NCBI RefSeq assembly: GCF_009617895.1
Contig: NZ_BLAW01000001.1
Span: 2,781,001 to 2,845,000, forward strand
From: Prolixibacter sp. SD074
Lineage (GTDB): Bacteria; Bacteroidota; Bacteroidia; Bacteroidales; Prolixibacteraceae
Length of the DNA: 64,000 bases
Reading direction: 5' to 3'
Shown in pieces: positions 52,899 through 62,526 of the stretch. Both the position numbers and the translations under genes were made by a program. The notes under the pieces are model-generated. The model was not told the DNA's origin. It searched no databases and was given only the letters and a program-made list of their open reading frames with translations. The stretch's first letter is position 1. The number at the start of each line of letters is the position of its first letter.

Positions 52899-55559
52899 TT
52901 ACTTAACAACCACGTTAATAATCCTACCCGGTACGTAAATCAATTTCACGATGGTTTTTCCGTCGGTCCACCGCTGTGCCCCCTCATGTTCAAGTACCGT
53001 TTTTTCAACATCATCCTTTGGCATATCTAACGGAAGTTCCAGTTTAAAACGCAATTTTCCGTTAAAGGATACCGGGTACTCAAAGGTATTTTCCACCAGG
53101 AATTCTTCCCTGACTTCGGGCCATTCTGCCAGTGTGATACTTGCATTGTGACCATAAAGGCTCCAAAGCTCTTCGGCAAGGTGCGGAGCAAAAGGAGCCA
53201 GCACCTGCATAAACGTTTCGGCGGTAGAACGAGATACTTTACCAGCCTTATAGCAATGGTTGGTAAACACCATCATTTGTGAAATGGCCGTATTGAACTT
53301 CAAATCCTCTACATCGTCGCCTACCTTCCGGATGGTCTGATGCAAAAGTTTGAGGGTCTCTTTCGAGTCTTCTTTTTCACTGACAATATCCAGATTTGAG
53401 AAGAAAGTAAATACCCTCCGCAAGAAGTTATAAACTCCCTTCACACCGGTGTCGGTCCAGGGTTTGGTTGCATCAAGCGGTCCCATAAACATTTCGTAGA
53501 GGCGTAACGAATCGGCTCCATACTGTTCCACCACGTCGTCCGGGTTGATGACGTTTTTAAGCGATTTGGACATTTTGGCCACAATCTGCTTCAACTCTTC
53601 GCCGGTTTCGGTATGAAAATACCTGCCATCACGATCTTCGACCAAATCGGAAGGCACTTTAGAGCCGGAAACTGTTTCATAAGCAAAAGCCAGAATCATT
53701 CCCTGGTTATACAGCTTCAGATATGGTTCATCGGTGGAAACCACACCCAAATCGAACAGTACCTTGTGCCAGAAACGACTGTACAGCAAGTGAAGTACCG
53801 CATGTTCAGCACCTCCTACATACAAATCAACCGGCATCCAGTAATTCTCTTTCACTTTGTCAAAGGGTGCTTCATCGTTTTTCGGATCGATGTAACGCAG
53901 GTAATACCAGCACGAACCGGCCCATTGAGGCATCGTATTCGTTTCGCGACGCCCCTTACGGCCATTTTCATCCGTTACGTAAAGCCAATCGCCGGCATTG
54001 GCCAATGGCGACTCACCCGTTTCTACCGGTTGATATTTTTCCACATCGGGAAGAATCAGGGGCAGATCGTCATCGGGTAAAACGGACACTTCGCCATCTT
54101 CCCAATGAATGACAGGGAATGGCTCACCCCAGAAACGCTGACGACTGAACAACCAATCACGAATTTTATAATTCACGGTAGCTTTACCGAGGCCTTCCGA
54201 CTCGAGCCATTCGATAACGGTTTTAAGGCCGTCTTCTTTGCTCATGCCGTTGATGTCAAGCCCTACGCTTTCGTTGGCAGAGTTGATATAAGCTCCGTCT
54301 TCCGTCCAGCAGGCATCACCCTTCAATACTTTTTCACGCAATTCCGGTCCAGCATCTTTCGGATCGAGGATGCATACAATATTTAATCCGAATGTTTTGG
54401 CAAACTCAAAGTCACGCATATCGTGCGCCGGAACTGCCATAATAGCGCCAGTTCCATACCCCATCAATACATAGTCGGCTACCCATACCGGAATTTTTTC
54501 TCCCGTAAGGGGGTTAATGGCATACCGGCCAGTAAATACGCCGGTTTTGTCTTTCGCCAAATCGGTACGGTCCAAATCACTTTTCAATGTAGCCGAACGC
54601 ACATAATCGTTTACTGAATCTTTATGTTCCGGAGTTGTAATAACTTCCACCAATTCGTGCTCCGGAGCAATTACCATATAAGTGGCCCCAAACAACGTAT
54701 CAGGGCGGGTTGTGTACACCCGGATTATTTCATCAACACCATCGAGCAGAAAGTCTACTTCAGCACCGGTCGATCTTCCAATCCAGTTCCGCTGCATATC
54801 CTTCACACCTTCGGGCCAATCCAGATTATCCAGTCCCGTCAACAAACGTTCAGCATAATGCGGGATACGAAGCATCCACTGTTTCAGAAAACGACGTTCA
54901 ACCTCTTTTGTACCGCACTTTTCGTGCGAACCGTCATTCAACACTTCTTCGTTCGCACAAACCGTTTTGCAATGACGACAATACCAAACCTGGGCATTAT
55001 CGTAGTAAGCCAAACGTTTGCTTTTGACATATTCACGAACTGCTTCTTTTCCTTCCGCTTCTATCTCCGAAGGAACCGGCAATTCATCAATCGGGCGTCC
55101 CTTCTGCTCATTTTCGTCGAACCAGGTATTATATAAACGGGTAAAGATCCACTGTGTCCACTTGTAATAAGCCGGGTCTGTGGTATTAATTTCCCGATCC
55201 CAGTCGTAACTCAATCCCAGCGACTGAATCTGACGACGGAAATTATTGCAATTCTTTTTTGTCGTAATTGCCGGATGAGTCCCGGTTTGAATAGCATATT
55301 GTTCTGCAGGGAGCCCGAATGCATCCCACCCCATCGGATGAAGCACATTAAATCCGTTTGCCCTTTTGTAACGGCAAATAATATCAGTCGCCGTATATCC
55401 TTCCGGATGGCCGACATGTAATCCAGCTCCCGAAGGATAAGGAAACATATCGAGGCAATAAAATTTCGGTTTCGAATAATCTTCCCCTGTTTTGAAAGTT
55501 TTATGCCCGGCCCAGTAATTCTGCCAGCTTTGTTCAATCTCCCTGAAGTTGTAATCCAT
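52899..55559 (-). CDS. leuS: Leucyl-tRNA synthetase
   Basis: Class I aminoacyl-tRNA synthetase of 886 residues. The HIGH-equivalent is in [18 protein letters not shown] near residue 42, the editing CP1 domain contains [18 protein letters not shown], and the KMSKS loop is [21 protein letters not shown] zinc-ribbon-like Cys pair is visible ([10 protein letters not shown]). The C-terminal anticodon-binding helices and the leucyl-specific end (GRIINVVVK) are present. Single gene; the 228 bases upstream before the gdhA remnant show no recognised element. Confidence 0.97.
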   Translation of the reverse strand: MDYNFREIEQSWQNYWAGHKTFKTGEDYSKPKFYCLDMFPYPSGAGLHVGHPEGYTATDIICRYKRANGFNVLHPMGWDAFGLPAEQYAIQTGTHPAITTKKNCNNFRRQIQSLGLSYDWDREINTTDPAYYKWTQWIFTRLYNTWFDENEQKGRPIDELPVPSEIEAEGKEAVREYVKSKRLAYYDNAQVWYCRHCKTVCANEEVLNDGSHEKCGTKEVERRFLKQWMLRIPHYAERLLTGLDNLDWPEGVKDMQRNWIGRSTGAEVDFLLDGVDEIIRVYTTRPDTLFGATYMVIAPEHELVEVITTPEHKDSVNDYVRSATLKSDLDRTDLAKDKTGVFTGRYAINPLTGEKIPVWVADYVLMGYGTGAIMAVPAHDMRDFEFAKTFGLNIVCILDPKDAGPELREKVLKGDACWTEDGAYINSANESVGLDINGMSKEDGLKTVIEWLESEGLGKATVNYKIRDWLFSRQRFWGEPFPVIHWEDGEVSVLPDDDLPLILPDVEKYQPVETGESPLANAGDWLYVTDENGRKGRRETNTMPQWAGSCWYYLRYIDPKNDEAPFDKVKENYWMPVDLYVGGAEHAVLHLLYSRFWHKVLFDLGVVSTDEPYLKLYNQGMILAFAYETVSGSKVPSDLVEDRDGRYFHTETGEELKQIVAKMSKSLKNVINPDDVVEQYGADSLRLYEMFMGPLDATKPWTDTGVKGVYNFLRRVFTFFSNLDIVSEKEDSKETLKLLHQTIRKVGDDVEDLKFNTAISQMMVFTNHCYKAGKVSRSTAETFMQVLAPFAPHLAEELWSLYGHNASITLAEWPEVREEFLVENTFEYPVSFNGKLRFKLELPLDMPKDDVEKTVLEHEGAQRWTDGKTIVKLIYVPGRIINVVVK

Positions 55560-55787
55560 CTTTATTGAGACTATTAAATTCTTTTTTCAACTAAAGTGCG
55601 AAATTAAGACTTTATTTTTTGACTGCCGGAACGCTTCCTAAAAATCATACAAATAACTTTTCGTTGCATTTAAAATAAATCGAAGACTGACGATGGGCAG
55701 TTTGTATCTCAAAATGTCTAATTTACAACGATATATTAAATAAAAACCGCCACACTCACGTCGCCAACTAAATTGGTAGATGAATTC

Positions 55788-55997
55788 ATGTCCAATTTAA
55801 GCAGGAAAGATCCACATGAGGTAGAATTTACCAAGCCGTTCATGAGGTCGTTGAAGCGCTCGCCCCTAACCTGATGGCTCATCCTCAGTACATGAAAGAG
55901 AAGATTCTGGAGCGGATATATCTATGATCCGGCCGGTATCGATTCCGAAACGCTGGGATTTGTAATGGATTTGAAGAATACCCGCTTTTATTCCTAA
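55788..55997 (+). pseudogene. Decayed glutamate dehydrogenase gene fragment
   Basis: From ATG 55788 the frame reads MSNLSRKDPHEVEFT; after a one-base frameshift near 55832 it continues QAVHEVVEALAPNLMAHPQYMKEKILER, the N-terminal region of glutamate dehydrogenase. It then jumps in another frame to GYIYDPAGIDSETLGFVMDLKN, which matches the middle of GdhA (compare GYIYDPTGIDGEKVDYLLELR in the intact copy). More than half of the protein is missing between and after. So this is a remnant with a large internal deletion plus a frameshift. It lies about 270 bases upstream of intact gdhA and in the same orientation. The 245 bases after it hold no recognised gene. Confidence 0.75.
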
Positions 55998-56268
55998 TCC
56001 TAAATATCCACTTTCAAAATTCTGACATAAGTCAAACTTCCGGTTCTTTGTGCTATTAAACATACTCTAAAAAACGTTTTACATACTGATTTATTGTCAC
56101 TTACACCGTTCGCCTTATTCTTCTTTTTTGAATAATTATTGCGAAGATGAGAAAATGTTTTCTCTACCTTTGGCTCTAACAAATTGAAACCGTCAGGATA
56201 TAACTGCCTGTAGGCATTGTACCAACACACAGACGGAATTTATGGGGTTTTTACAAAAATATGTTATC

Positions 56269-57603
56269 ATGAATACCGGTATAGAACAATTCATGGAGGC
56301 CTTAAAGGCCCGCACCGTTGGCGAGAAGGAATTCCATCAAGCCGTTCAGGAAGTTGTTGAATCTGTTTGGGAGGTTTACGATTCAAATCCCCGCTACAAA
56401 CAAGCACGCATTCTTGAACGCATGGTGGAGCCCGAGAGAGTCGTCATGTTCAGGGTTCCCTGGATGAATGACCGGGGCGAAGTTGAGATCAATCGCGGCT
56501 ACCGCGTAGAGTTCAACAGTGCACTTGGTCCATATAAAGGTGGATTGCGTTTCCACCCCAGTGTTAATTTAAGTATCCTGAAGTTTTTAGGGTTTGAACA
56601 AACCTTTAAAAACAGTCTGACCACCCTTCCCATGGGAGGCGGTAAAGGAGGTTCCGACTTCAGCGCCAAAGGACGCAGCGACAACGAAATCATGCGTTTC
56701 TGTCAGTCGTTCATGACCGAGCTGAGCCGTCACATTGGCCCGCATACCGATGTACCGGCAGGTGATATCGGCGTAGGTGGCCGCGAAATCGGTTATCTTT
56801 TCGGACAATACAAACGTATCCGGAACGAGTTCACCGGGGTATTGACTGGCAAAGGTTTAGGTTGGGGAGGTTCACTCATTCGTCCCGAAGCAACCGGTTA
56901 CGGCGCCGTATATTTCGTTCAGCACATGCTGACTGAAATGGGCAAAGAAATCAAAGGCCATACCTTCTCTGTATCTGGCTTTGGAAACGTCGCCTGGGGA
57001 GCCATCAGCAAAATCAACGAACTGGGCGGCAAAGTGGTGACCATTTCCGGTCCCGACGGATACATTTACGATCCAACCGGAATCGATGGTGAAAAAGTAG
57101 ATTATCTGCTCGAACTGCGTGCTACCAACAACGACATTGTTGAACCGTATGCAAAAGAATTTGGAGCTCAGTTCTTCGCTGGCAAGAAACCATGGGAACA
57201 GCCTGTTGATATTGCTATGCCATGCGCCACTGAAAATGAACTGGACGAAGAAGATGCCAGATTGTTAATCAAAAACGGTTGTTTCCTCGTAGGCGAAGTT
57301 TCAAACATGGGTTGTACAGCTGACGCTGCAGAGTTGCTGACCAAAGAGATAACCTATGCTCCTGGTAAAGCAGTAAACGCTGGTGGCGTTGCCGTTTCCG
57401 GCCTGGAAATGTCACAGAACAGCATGCGCTACAACTGGACACGCGAAGAAGTAGATCAACGCTTACACCTTATTATGCGGGAAATCCATGAAACATGTAA
57501 AATTCACGGACGTAACGAAAGTAAGATAAATTATGTCAAGGGCGCCAACGTCGGAGGCTTTGTTAAAGTAGCCGACGCCATGTTGGCACAGGGGCTTGTA
57601 TAA
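56269..57603 (+). CDS. gdhA: Glutamate dehydrogenase, NADP-type
   Basis: A 444-residue hexameric-type enzyme interconverting glutamate with 2-oxoglutarate and ammonia. The start is placed at ATG 56269 (MNTGIEQFMEALKART), where the family begins; an ATG at 56242 would add nine residues. Catalytic region: GPYKGGLRFHPSVNLSILKFLGFEQTFKNSLTTLPMGGGKGGSDF, with substrate-binding Lys and the catalytic PAGDIGVGGREIGYLFG block. The nucleotide loop VSGFGNVAWGA and the end KGANVGGFVKVADAMLAQGLV agree with the small (about 450-residue) NADP-dependent enzymes. A terminator follows. A decayed second copy precedes it. Confidence 0.96.
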   Translation: MNTGIEQFMEALKARTVGEKEFHQAVQEVVESVWEVYDSNPRYKQARILERMVEPERVVMFRVPWMNDRGEVEINRGYRVEFNSALGPYKGGLRFHPSVNLSILKFLGFEQTFKNSLTTLPMGGGKGGSDFSAKGRSDNEIMRFCQSFMTELSRHIGPHTDVPAGDIGVGGREIGYLFGQYKRIRNEFTGVLTGKGLGWGGSLIRPEATGYGAVYFVQHMLTEMGKEIKGHTFSVSGFGNVAWGAISKINELGGKVVTISGPDGYIYDPTGIDGEKVDYLLELRATNNDIVEPYAKEFGAQFFAGKKPWEQPVDIAMPCATENELDEEDARLLIKNGCFLVGEVSNMGCTADAAELLTKEITYAPGKAVNAGGVAVSGLEMSQNSMRYNWTREEVDQRLHLIMREIHETCKIHGRNESKINYVKGANVGGFVKVADAMLAQGLV

Positions 57604-57622
57604 GCACTCATCCAAAAAAGCA

Positions 57623-57659
57623 GAAAGAGCCGTTTTCCTTTGGGGAGGTGGCTCTTTTC
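57623..57659 (+). terminator. gdhA terminator
   Basis: AAAGAGCC and GGCTCTTT form an 8-bp stem with an 18-base loop followed by TC; A-rich on the left. It lies 20 bases past the gdhA stop. Confidence 0.7.
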
Positions 57660-57747
57660 GCATAAAACAAGCGTAATTGGGCCCAATGTAAATTGCTCTT
57701 AGGATTCAGATAACATTCTGTTAATGGGTTGGTGAGTCAGCTTTTGC

Positions 57748-57755
57748 TATTTTTG
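57748..57755 (+). promoter_or_regulatory. Possible -7 element of tatD
   Basis: TATTTTTG, an exact TAnnTTTG, ends 15 bases before the ATG at 57771. A TTG at 57729-57731 gives a 16-base spacer, shorter than usual. The position supports the downstream start codon over one at 57729. Confidence 0.35.
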
Positions 57756-57770
57756 ACCAAATTTCGAGAA

Positions 57771-58535
57771 ATGTTTGTTGATACCCATTCACATATTTAT
57801 TCGCCTGAGTTTAATATCGATCGGACGGAAGTTGTAAACCGTGCCACAACATCCGGAATTAAAAAAATAGTTCTCCCCAACATCGACAGTTCATCCATCA
57901 AACCCATGCTGGATCTGTCAGCGTCGTACCCCAATGTGTGCTATCCGCTGATTGGATTGCATCCCACTTCGGTTAAGGAAGATTTCCGAAATGAACTGGA
58001 AATTGTTCGCTTCTGGCTCGACAGGCACCAGTTTTTCGGCATTGGTGAAATCGGGCTTGATCTCTTCTGGGATCAGACTTTCGTAGAAGAACAAACCGAA
58101 GTATTTCGTGTACAGCTTCAATGGGCAAAAGAGCGAAAACTACCGGTGGTTATCCACGTTAGAGATTCGTTTGGAGAGGTGTTTGAAGAAGTAGGAAAGG
58201 CTGCCGACGAAAATCTGAGAGGCGTCTTCCACAGTTTCACCGGAACACTAAAACAAGCGGAACAAATCATTAACTGGGGATTTAAACTCGGAGTGAATGG
58301 AACCGTCACGTTTAAAAATGCCGGTGTTGACAAGGTAATCGCCCAGATTGATCCCAAACACCTGCTCCTCGAAACCGATTCGCCCTACCTCGCACCCGTG
58401 CCATTCAGAGGAAAACGCAACGAAAGTGCACACATCATACAAGTAGCTGCCAAGGTTGCCGAACTGCACAACACTACTCCCGAGGAAATCGCAGAAATTA
58501 CGACAAAAAATGCTGAAGAAATGTTTGGAATCTAA
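57771..58535 (+). CDS. TatD-family metal-dependent hydrolase (DNase)
   Basis: A 254-residue TIM-barrel hydrolase. The start at ATG 57771 gives MFVDTHSHIYSPEF, placing the metal-binding HxH at the family position; the longer frame starting at 57729 would overlap the predicted promoter. Other ligands: GEIGLDLFWD (Glu), VVIHVRDSFGE (His), GVFHSFTGT (His) and LLLETDSPYLAP (Asp). TatD proteins are 3'-5' exonucleases or DNases in repair and quality control. Single gene. Confidence 0.94.
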   Translation: MFVDTHSHIYSPEFNIDRTEVVNRATTSGIKKIVLPNIDSSSIKPMLDLSASYPNVCYPLIGLHPTSVKEDFRNELEIVRFWLDRHQFFGIGEIGLDLFWDQTFVEEQTEVFRVQLQWAKERKLPVVIHVRDSFGEVFEEVGKAADENLRGVFHSFTGTLKQAEQIINWGFKLGVNGTVTFKNAGVDKVIAQIDPKHLLLETDSPYLAPVPFRGKRNESAHIIQVAAKVAELHNTTPEEIAEITTKNAEEMFGI

Positions 58536-58699
58536 CCACGCTTCGTTCCAATATTTCTAATTTTGAGGGCAATTTCATCTACGTAAACTGAGAAACCGGG
58601 CACAATTACCGTGTCGGGATTAGGATTACACAATAAATATTATTGTACTTCAAACCAAATTTTCATCAATTCAATGATTGATGATAAAAACATTTAGGT

Positions 58700-59737
58700 G
58701 TGAAAAACAGCGAAATGCCTTCAATTCTTATTATTTATACCGGTGGTACCATTGGGATGAGGGAAGACCCCGAAACCCATACGTTGGCACCGATGAAATT
58801 TACCCACATTCAAAATGAGATTCCGGAGTTGTCCAAGCTGGGGATCAATGTATCGGCCACCGCTTTTAATCCTCCAATCGACTCCTCCAATATGCACCCC
58901 GCCATCTGGGGCAGAATTGCCCGGACGATCCGTCAGAATTACCAAAAATACAACGGTTTTGTTATTCTTCATGGTACCGATACCATGGCTTATACTGCTT
59001 CAGCATTAAGCTTCATGTTCGAAAACCTGGACAAGCCCGTCATCCTAACAGGCTCCCAGTTGCCCATTGGCGTCATGCGCACTGATGGGAAAGAAAACCT
59101 GGTAACCGCTGTCGAACTGGCCGCAGCCATCCGAAACGGCCGCGCCATTGTTCCGGAAGTATGCATCTATTTTAATTCAAGGTTATTCCGGGGAAACCGT
59201 ACAACAAAAGAAGATTCGGAAAAATTTAGCGCTTTTATGTCTCACAACTACCCAATACTGGCCCGTGCCGGAGTTGATATTGTGTACAGTTACGATCGCA
59301 TCAACTATTCGAATAACAAAGGAATACTGAAAGTCAACACCAACATCAGCAACAACGTCATCATTTTAAGAATGTTCCCGGGGATGAACAGACAGTATTT
59401 TGAACATTCGCTCAACCTTCCGGGATTAAAGGGAGTTGTACTCGAATCGTACGGTTCGGGCAACGTTCCTACCCACCGCTGGCTCTTAAACGCAATCAGG
59501 AAAGCTATCAAGCAGGGCGTCATTTTTCTGAATGTGACGCAGTGCTCCGGTGGCCGTGTCCAAATGGGGCAATACATGACCAGTTACGAGCTTTTAAATG
59601 CCGGCGTCATCAGCGGAAAGGACATCACTGTAGAGGCTGCTATCACCAAGTTGATGTTCCTTCTAGGTCAAGGCCTCAGGACAGAAGAAGTGAAGACTCA
59701 TTTACAACGGAGCCTGAGTGGGGAAATTACAGAGTGA
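58700..59737 (+). CDS. ansA: Type I (cytoplasmic) L-asparaginase
   Basis: A 345-residue amidohydrolase that converts asparagine to aspartate and ammonia. The two catalytic Thr motifs are present: IIYTGGTIGM near residue 15 and VILHGTDTMAYTASALSF near 93; the substrate block ILTGSQLPIGVMRTDGKENL follows. No signal peptide, so cytoplasmic. The start is GTG 58700, which gives an N-terminus as long as that of Bacteroides AnsA; ATG 58715 is the alternative. Single gene; the 225 bases downstream before exbB hold no recognised element. Confidence 0.93.
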   Translation: MKNSEMPSILIIYTGGTIGMREDPETHTLAPMKFTHIQNEIPELSKLGINVSATAFNPPIDSSNMHPAIWGRIARTIRQNYQKYNGFVILHGTDTMAYTASALSFMFENLDKPVILTGSQLPIGVMRTDGKENLVTAVELAAAIRNGRAIVPEVCIYFNSRLFRGNRTTKEDSEKFSAFMSHNYPILARAGVDIVYSYDRINYSNNKGILKVNTNISNNVIILRMFPGMNRQYFEHSLNLPGLKGVVLESYGSGNVPTHRWLLNAIRKAIKQGVIFLNVTQCSGGRVQMGQYMTSYELLNAGVISGKDITVEAAITKLMFLLGQGLRTEEVKTHLQRSLSGEITE

Positions 59738-59962
59738 GTTGTTTTTTTTCAACTTTTTTTTGTAATTTGCGTGCCTGAATTTTAAACCAATCCGGAATCT
59801 TTTTCAGCCAAAAAAGTTTCATTTGGAAAGAGAAAACATTGGGTGAATTGAAGAACGAAAGAAGTATTTGATTTTATTTGTTGGAAATTTATTGTAGAAC
59901 AATAAATCGTAAATAGAAATTAATAGTAAGAACAATTTATTAATCAAAATTCAAAACCAATT

Positions 59963-60793
59963 ATGAAAAAACTATTTGCGTTAATTGCAGTTTTCGGGAT
60001 GCTTAGTTTTGGCGCATCGGTGGTTGCTTTCGCACAAGAGCAGGACACAGCGCAGGCAGCTACTGAACAAGCGGCTACTGATTCCGTATCGCAGGCTCAG
60101 GACTCTGAAATGACCGCTGATCCTATTGAACAAGCGGCTGCCAAAGCAGAATCAGGCAGGTCTCTTCACAGCATGCTTAAGCAATATTTCATTCAGGGAG
60201 GTCCGGGCTTCATGGCATTCGTACTTATCGCCCTGATTCTTGGTCTTGCGTTGTCTATTGAAAGGATTCTTTACCTGAACCTCGCCACTACCAACACCAA
60301 AAAACTGCTGGCAAATGTAGAAGACGCTTTGAATAGCGGAGGCATCGAAGCTGCGAAAGAGGTGTGCCGCAATACCCGCGGACCTGTTGCTTCTATCTTC
60401 TATCAGGGCCTTGATCGTTTCGACGAAGGAATCGACGTAGTTGAGAAATCAATCGTATCATACGGTGGTGTACAATCTGGTCTGCTGGAAAAAGGACTTA
60501 GCTGGATTGCACTGTTCATCGCACTGGCCCCGATGCTTGGTTTCATGGGAACTGTAATCGGTATGATTTCAGCATTCGATGCTATCGAAGTAGCTGGTGA
60601 CATTTCTCCTTCTCTGGTTGCTGGTGGTATTAAGGTTGCACTTATTACGACCGTAACAGGTCTTATCGTTGCTATCATCCTTCAGATTTTCTACAACTAC
60701 TGTGTTGCGAAAATTGATAGCATCATCAACAGCATGGAAGATGCTTCCATCTCTCTGCTTGATATGCTGGTAAAACACAACCTGAAGAAGTAA
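59963..60793 (+). CDS. exbB: MotA/TolQ/ExbB proton channel family protein
   Basis: A 276-residue inner-membrane protein that, with ExbD, turns proton flow into work on TonB or a similar partner. The N-terminal hydrophobic segment ending AFAQ looks like a signal peptide and is followed by an Ala/Gln/Asp-rich periplasmic stretch of about 45 residues. The core has helices at about 80-103, 178-200 and 218-245, with LAPMLGFMGTVIGMISAFDAI and the pore-lining GGIKVALITTVTGLIVAI. It is the first gene of a four-gene operon with a small membrane protein and two ExbDs. TonB-dependent uptake is the likely use; a Tol-like role cannot be excluded. Confidence 0.93.
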   Translation: MKKLFALIAVFGMLSFGASVVAFAQEQDTAQAATEQAATDSVSQAQDSEMTADPIEQAAAKAESGRSLHSMLKQYFIQGGPGFMAFVLIALILGLALSIERILYLNLATTNTKKLLANVEDALNSGGIEAAKEVCRNTRGPVASIFYQGLDRFDEGIDVVEKSIVSYGGVQSGLLEKGLSWIALFIALAPMLGFMGTVIGMISAFDAIEVAGDISPSLVAGGIKVALITTVTGLIVAIILQIFYNYCVAKIDSIINSMEDASISLLDMLVKHNLKK

Positions 60794-60814
60794 TTACAAA
60801 ATTAATTCGTACCC

Positions 60815-61264
60815 ATGAGTAGAAAAGCAACAAGAATACTGACTATTATTCTGTGGGTCATGTTAGCGCTGTCAGCTCTGTTTATCGGGCTATTGTTCGA
60901 TAAGATTGACACGCCGCAAATGGACTCACTGATAAATCTTAACCTTCGCTGGGCTTACGTGCTCTTTGGAATCGCTGCCGTTGTTGCAGTTGGTTTCGCC
61001 ATCTACGAAATGTTCCAATCAGGTGAAAGGGCGAAGAAAAGTTTAATGGCTATCGGGGCAGTTGTGGTAATATTTATTATTGCCCGTTTACTTTCATCTT
61101 CTGAAATTCCTACATTCTACGGAGCTCAGGCGATGGTTAACAAAGGAACATTAACTCCCGAAATAGCCCTATTTACAGACACCCTGCTTTATGCCACTTA
61201 CATTTTGTTCGGTGGAGCTATCCTGTCTGTAATTTACTCGGGATTGTCCAAATCCTGGAAATAA
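60815..61264 (+). CDS. Four-helix membrane protein in exb operon
   Basis: A 149-residue protein I do not recognise by name. It has about four membrane helices: residues 7-27 (RILTIILWVMLALSALFIGLLF), 45-66 (WAYVLFGIAAVVAVGFAIYEMF), 75-90 (AIGAVVVIFIIARLL) and 122-143 (LLYATYILFGGAILSVIYSGL). A loop between the third and fourth helices (SSEIPTFYGAQAMVNKGTLTPEI) is probably periplasmic. It sits 21 bases after exbB and 59 before exbD. Homologues in this position are common in Bacteroidota ExbBD operons, so it may be a subunit or assembly factor of the complex. Function is inference. Confidence 0.8.
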   Translation: MSRKATRILTIILWVMLALSALFIGLLFDKIDTPQMDSLINLNLRWAYVLFGIAAVVAVGFAIYEMFQSGERAKKSLMAIGAVVVIFIIARLLSSSEIPTFYGAQAMVNKGTLTPEIALFTDTLLYATYILFGGAILSVIYSGLSKSWK

Positions 61265-61323
61265 GATTAATCAGAATGAAGAGGAAACTTTTTCATCATA
61301 ACTGAACATGAAATTTAATAAAC

Positions 61324-61902
61324 ATGCCTAGAAAATTACCAGAATATAATGCTGCATCTTTGGCTGACATTGCCTTCATGCTGCTTCTCTTCTTCCTGGT
61401 AACAACTACCATGGATGTTGATTCTGGGCTCGAACGTAAGTTGCCACCGCCACCACCGCCGAATCAGGACTTAAGCCAGCAACCACAAATTAAAGAACGT
61501 AACGTCTTTGTTGTGTTGGTGAACAAGAATGATCAGTTGTTGGTGCAAGGCAAGCCAATGCGTATCCGCGACCTTCGTCAGAAAGCGGAAGAGTTTATGG
61601 CAAACCCGAATAACGATCCAACACTACCGGAAAAAGAAGTGAAAGATGTTCCCTTCTTTGGACCGTATGAAGTGACTAAGGGTGTCATCTCGCTGCAGAA
61701 CGACATTGGTACCACCTACGGTACCTATATCGCGGTCCAGAATGAATTGGTAGGCGCTATCAACGATTTACGGGAACAGCTGGCACAACAGAAATGGGGA
61801 AAATCCTATAAAGATCTTGATAGAGATCAGCAAAAAGCAATTCAGGAGATTTACCCTTCACGAATTTCAGAAGCTGAGCCCAAAAAAGTTGGTAAAAAAT
61901 AA
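61324..61902 (+). CDS. exbD: ExbD/TolR-like protein 1
   Basis: A 192-residue bitopic membrane protein. One helix near residues 13-30 carries the proton-relay Asp (SLADIAFMLLLFFLVTTT). A Pro-rich segment (KLPPPPPPNQ) and a periplasmic TolR-like domain (NVFVVLVNKNDQLLVQGKPMRIRDLRQKAEEF) follow. The periplasmic part is longer than in classical ExbD (about 140 residues), with a second half rich in charged helices up to the end SEAEPKKVGKK. The second ExbD gene begins 15 bases downstream. Two ExbD genes after one ExbB is usual in Bacteroidota. Confidence 0.93.
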   Translation: MPRKLPEYNAASLADIAFMLLLFFLVTTTMDVDSGLERKLPPPPPPNQDLSQQPQIKERNVFVVLVNKNDQLLVQGKPMRIRDLRQKAEEFMANPNNDPTLPEKEVKDVPFFGPYEVTKGVISLQNDIGTTYGTYIAVQNELVGAINDLREQLAQQKWGKSYKDLDRDQQKAIQEIYPSRISEAEPKKVGKK

Positions 61903-61917
61903 TTAGGAGGATACAGA

Positions 61918-62391
61918 ATGTCAAAATTCAGAAAAGACGACAAGAAAGAAACTCCACCGATTTCGACAGCAGCTTTGCCTGACATCGTATTTATGCTTCT
62001 GTTCTTCATCATGGTATCGACCACGATGCGTGAGGTAACCATGAAGGTACAAGTAAAGTTACCACAGGCAACAGAGTTGAGCAAACTGGAAAAAAAATCG
62101 TTGGTGAGCTATATCTACATCGGGCCTCCTCAAAAGCAATACCAGGCAACTTTAGGTAGCGAGCCACGTATTCAGCTGAACGATGCATTTTCCAATGTTG
62201 GAGACATCCAGGATTTTATTATCTCTGAAAGGGAAGCACACGACGAGAACGAAGTTCCGTTGATGATTACTTCCCTTAAGGTAGATCAATATACCAAGAT
62301 GGGTATCGTTTCAGACGTGAAGCAGGAATTGAGGAGAGTCAATGCTCTTCACATCAATTACTCAGCCAGAAAACGAACTGAGAAAAATTAA
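61918..62391 (+). CDS. exbD: ExbD/TolR-like protein 2
   Basis: A 157-residue bitopic protein. The helix with the proton-relay Asp is STAALPDIVFMLLFFIMVSTTM at about residues 19-40. The periplasmic TolR-like domain runs from KVQVKLPQATELSKLEKK to MGIVSDVKQELRRVNALHINYS. It is paired with the ExbD 15 bases upstream and is the last gene of the operon. A strong hairpin follows. Hetero-oligomers of the two ExbDs are possible; this is inference. No tonB gene follows, unlike some related operons. Confidence 0.92.
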   Translation: MSKFRKDDKKETPPISTAALPDIVFMLLFFIMVSTTMREVTMKVQVKLPQATELSKLEKKSLVSYIYIGPPQKQYQATLGSEPRIQLNDAFSNVGDIQDFIISEREAHDENEVPLMITSLKVDQYTKMGIVSDVKQELRRVNALHINYSARKRTEKN

Positions 62392-62407
62392 GATGTATAC
62401 TAAATAG

Positions 62408-62441
62408 AAAAAAGCGGTCTGAGTTTCAGACCGCTTTTTTT
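62408..62441. terminator. Terminator of the exb operon
   Basis: AGCGGTCTGA and TCAGACCGCT form a 10-bp stem with a 3-base loop, flanked by A and T tracts. Works rightward for exb and perhaps leftward as well. Confidence 0.9.
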
Positions 62442-62466
62442 ATGTATCAAAATTTGATTTGCAACA

Positions 62467-62500
62467 TAAAAAACGGCCGCTCTGCAACATAACGACCGTT
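62467..62500 (-). terminator. Terminator of aspS
   Basis: On the minus strand AACGGTCG pairs with CGGCCGTT (one wobble) and is followed by TTTTTA. It lies 26 bases after the aspS stop. Confidence 0.65.
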
Positions 62501-62526
62501 TCGTATGATGGAATTCGATAACTACT

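Noticed and set aside
56000-56230. Minus-strand open frame of 76 codons between the gdhA remnant and gdhA
   Set aside because: It shows no family resemblance and lies in the leader of gdhA; most likely chance.
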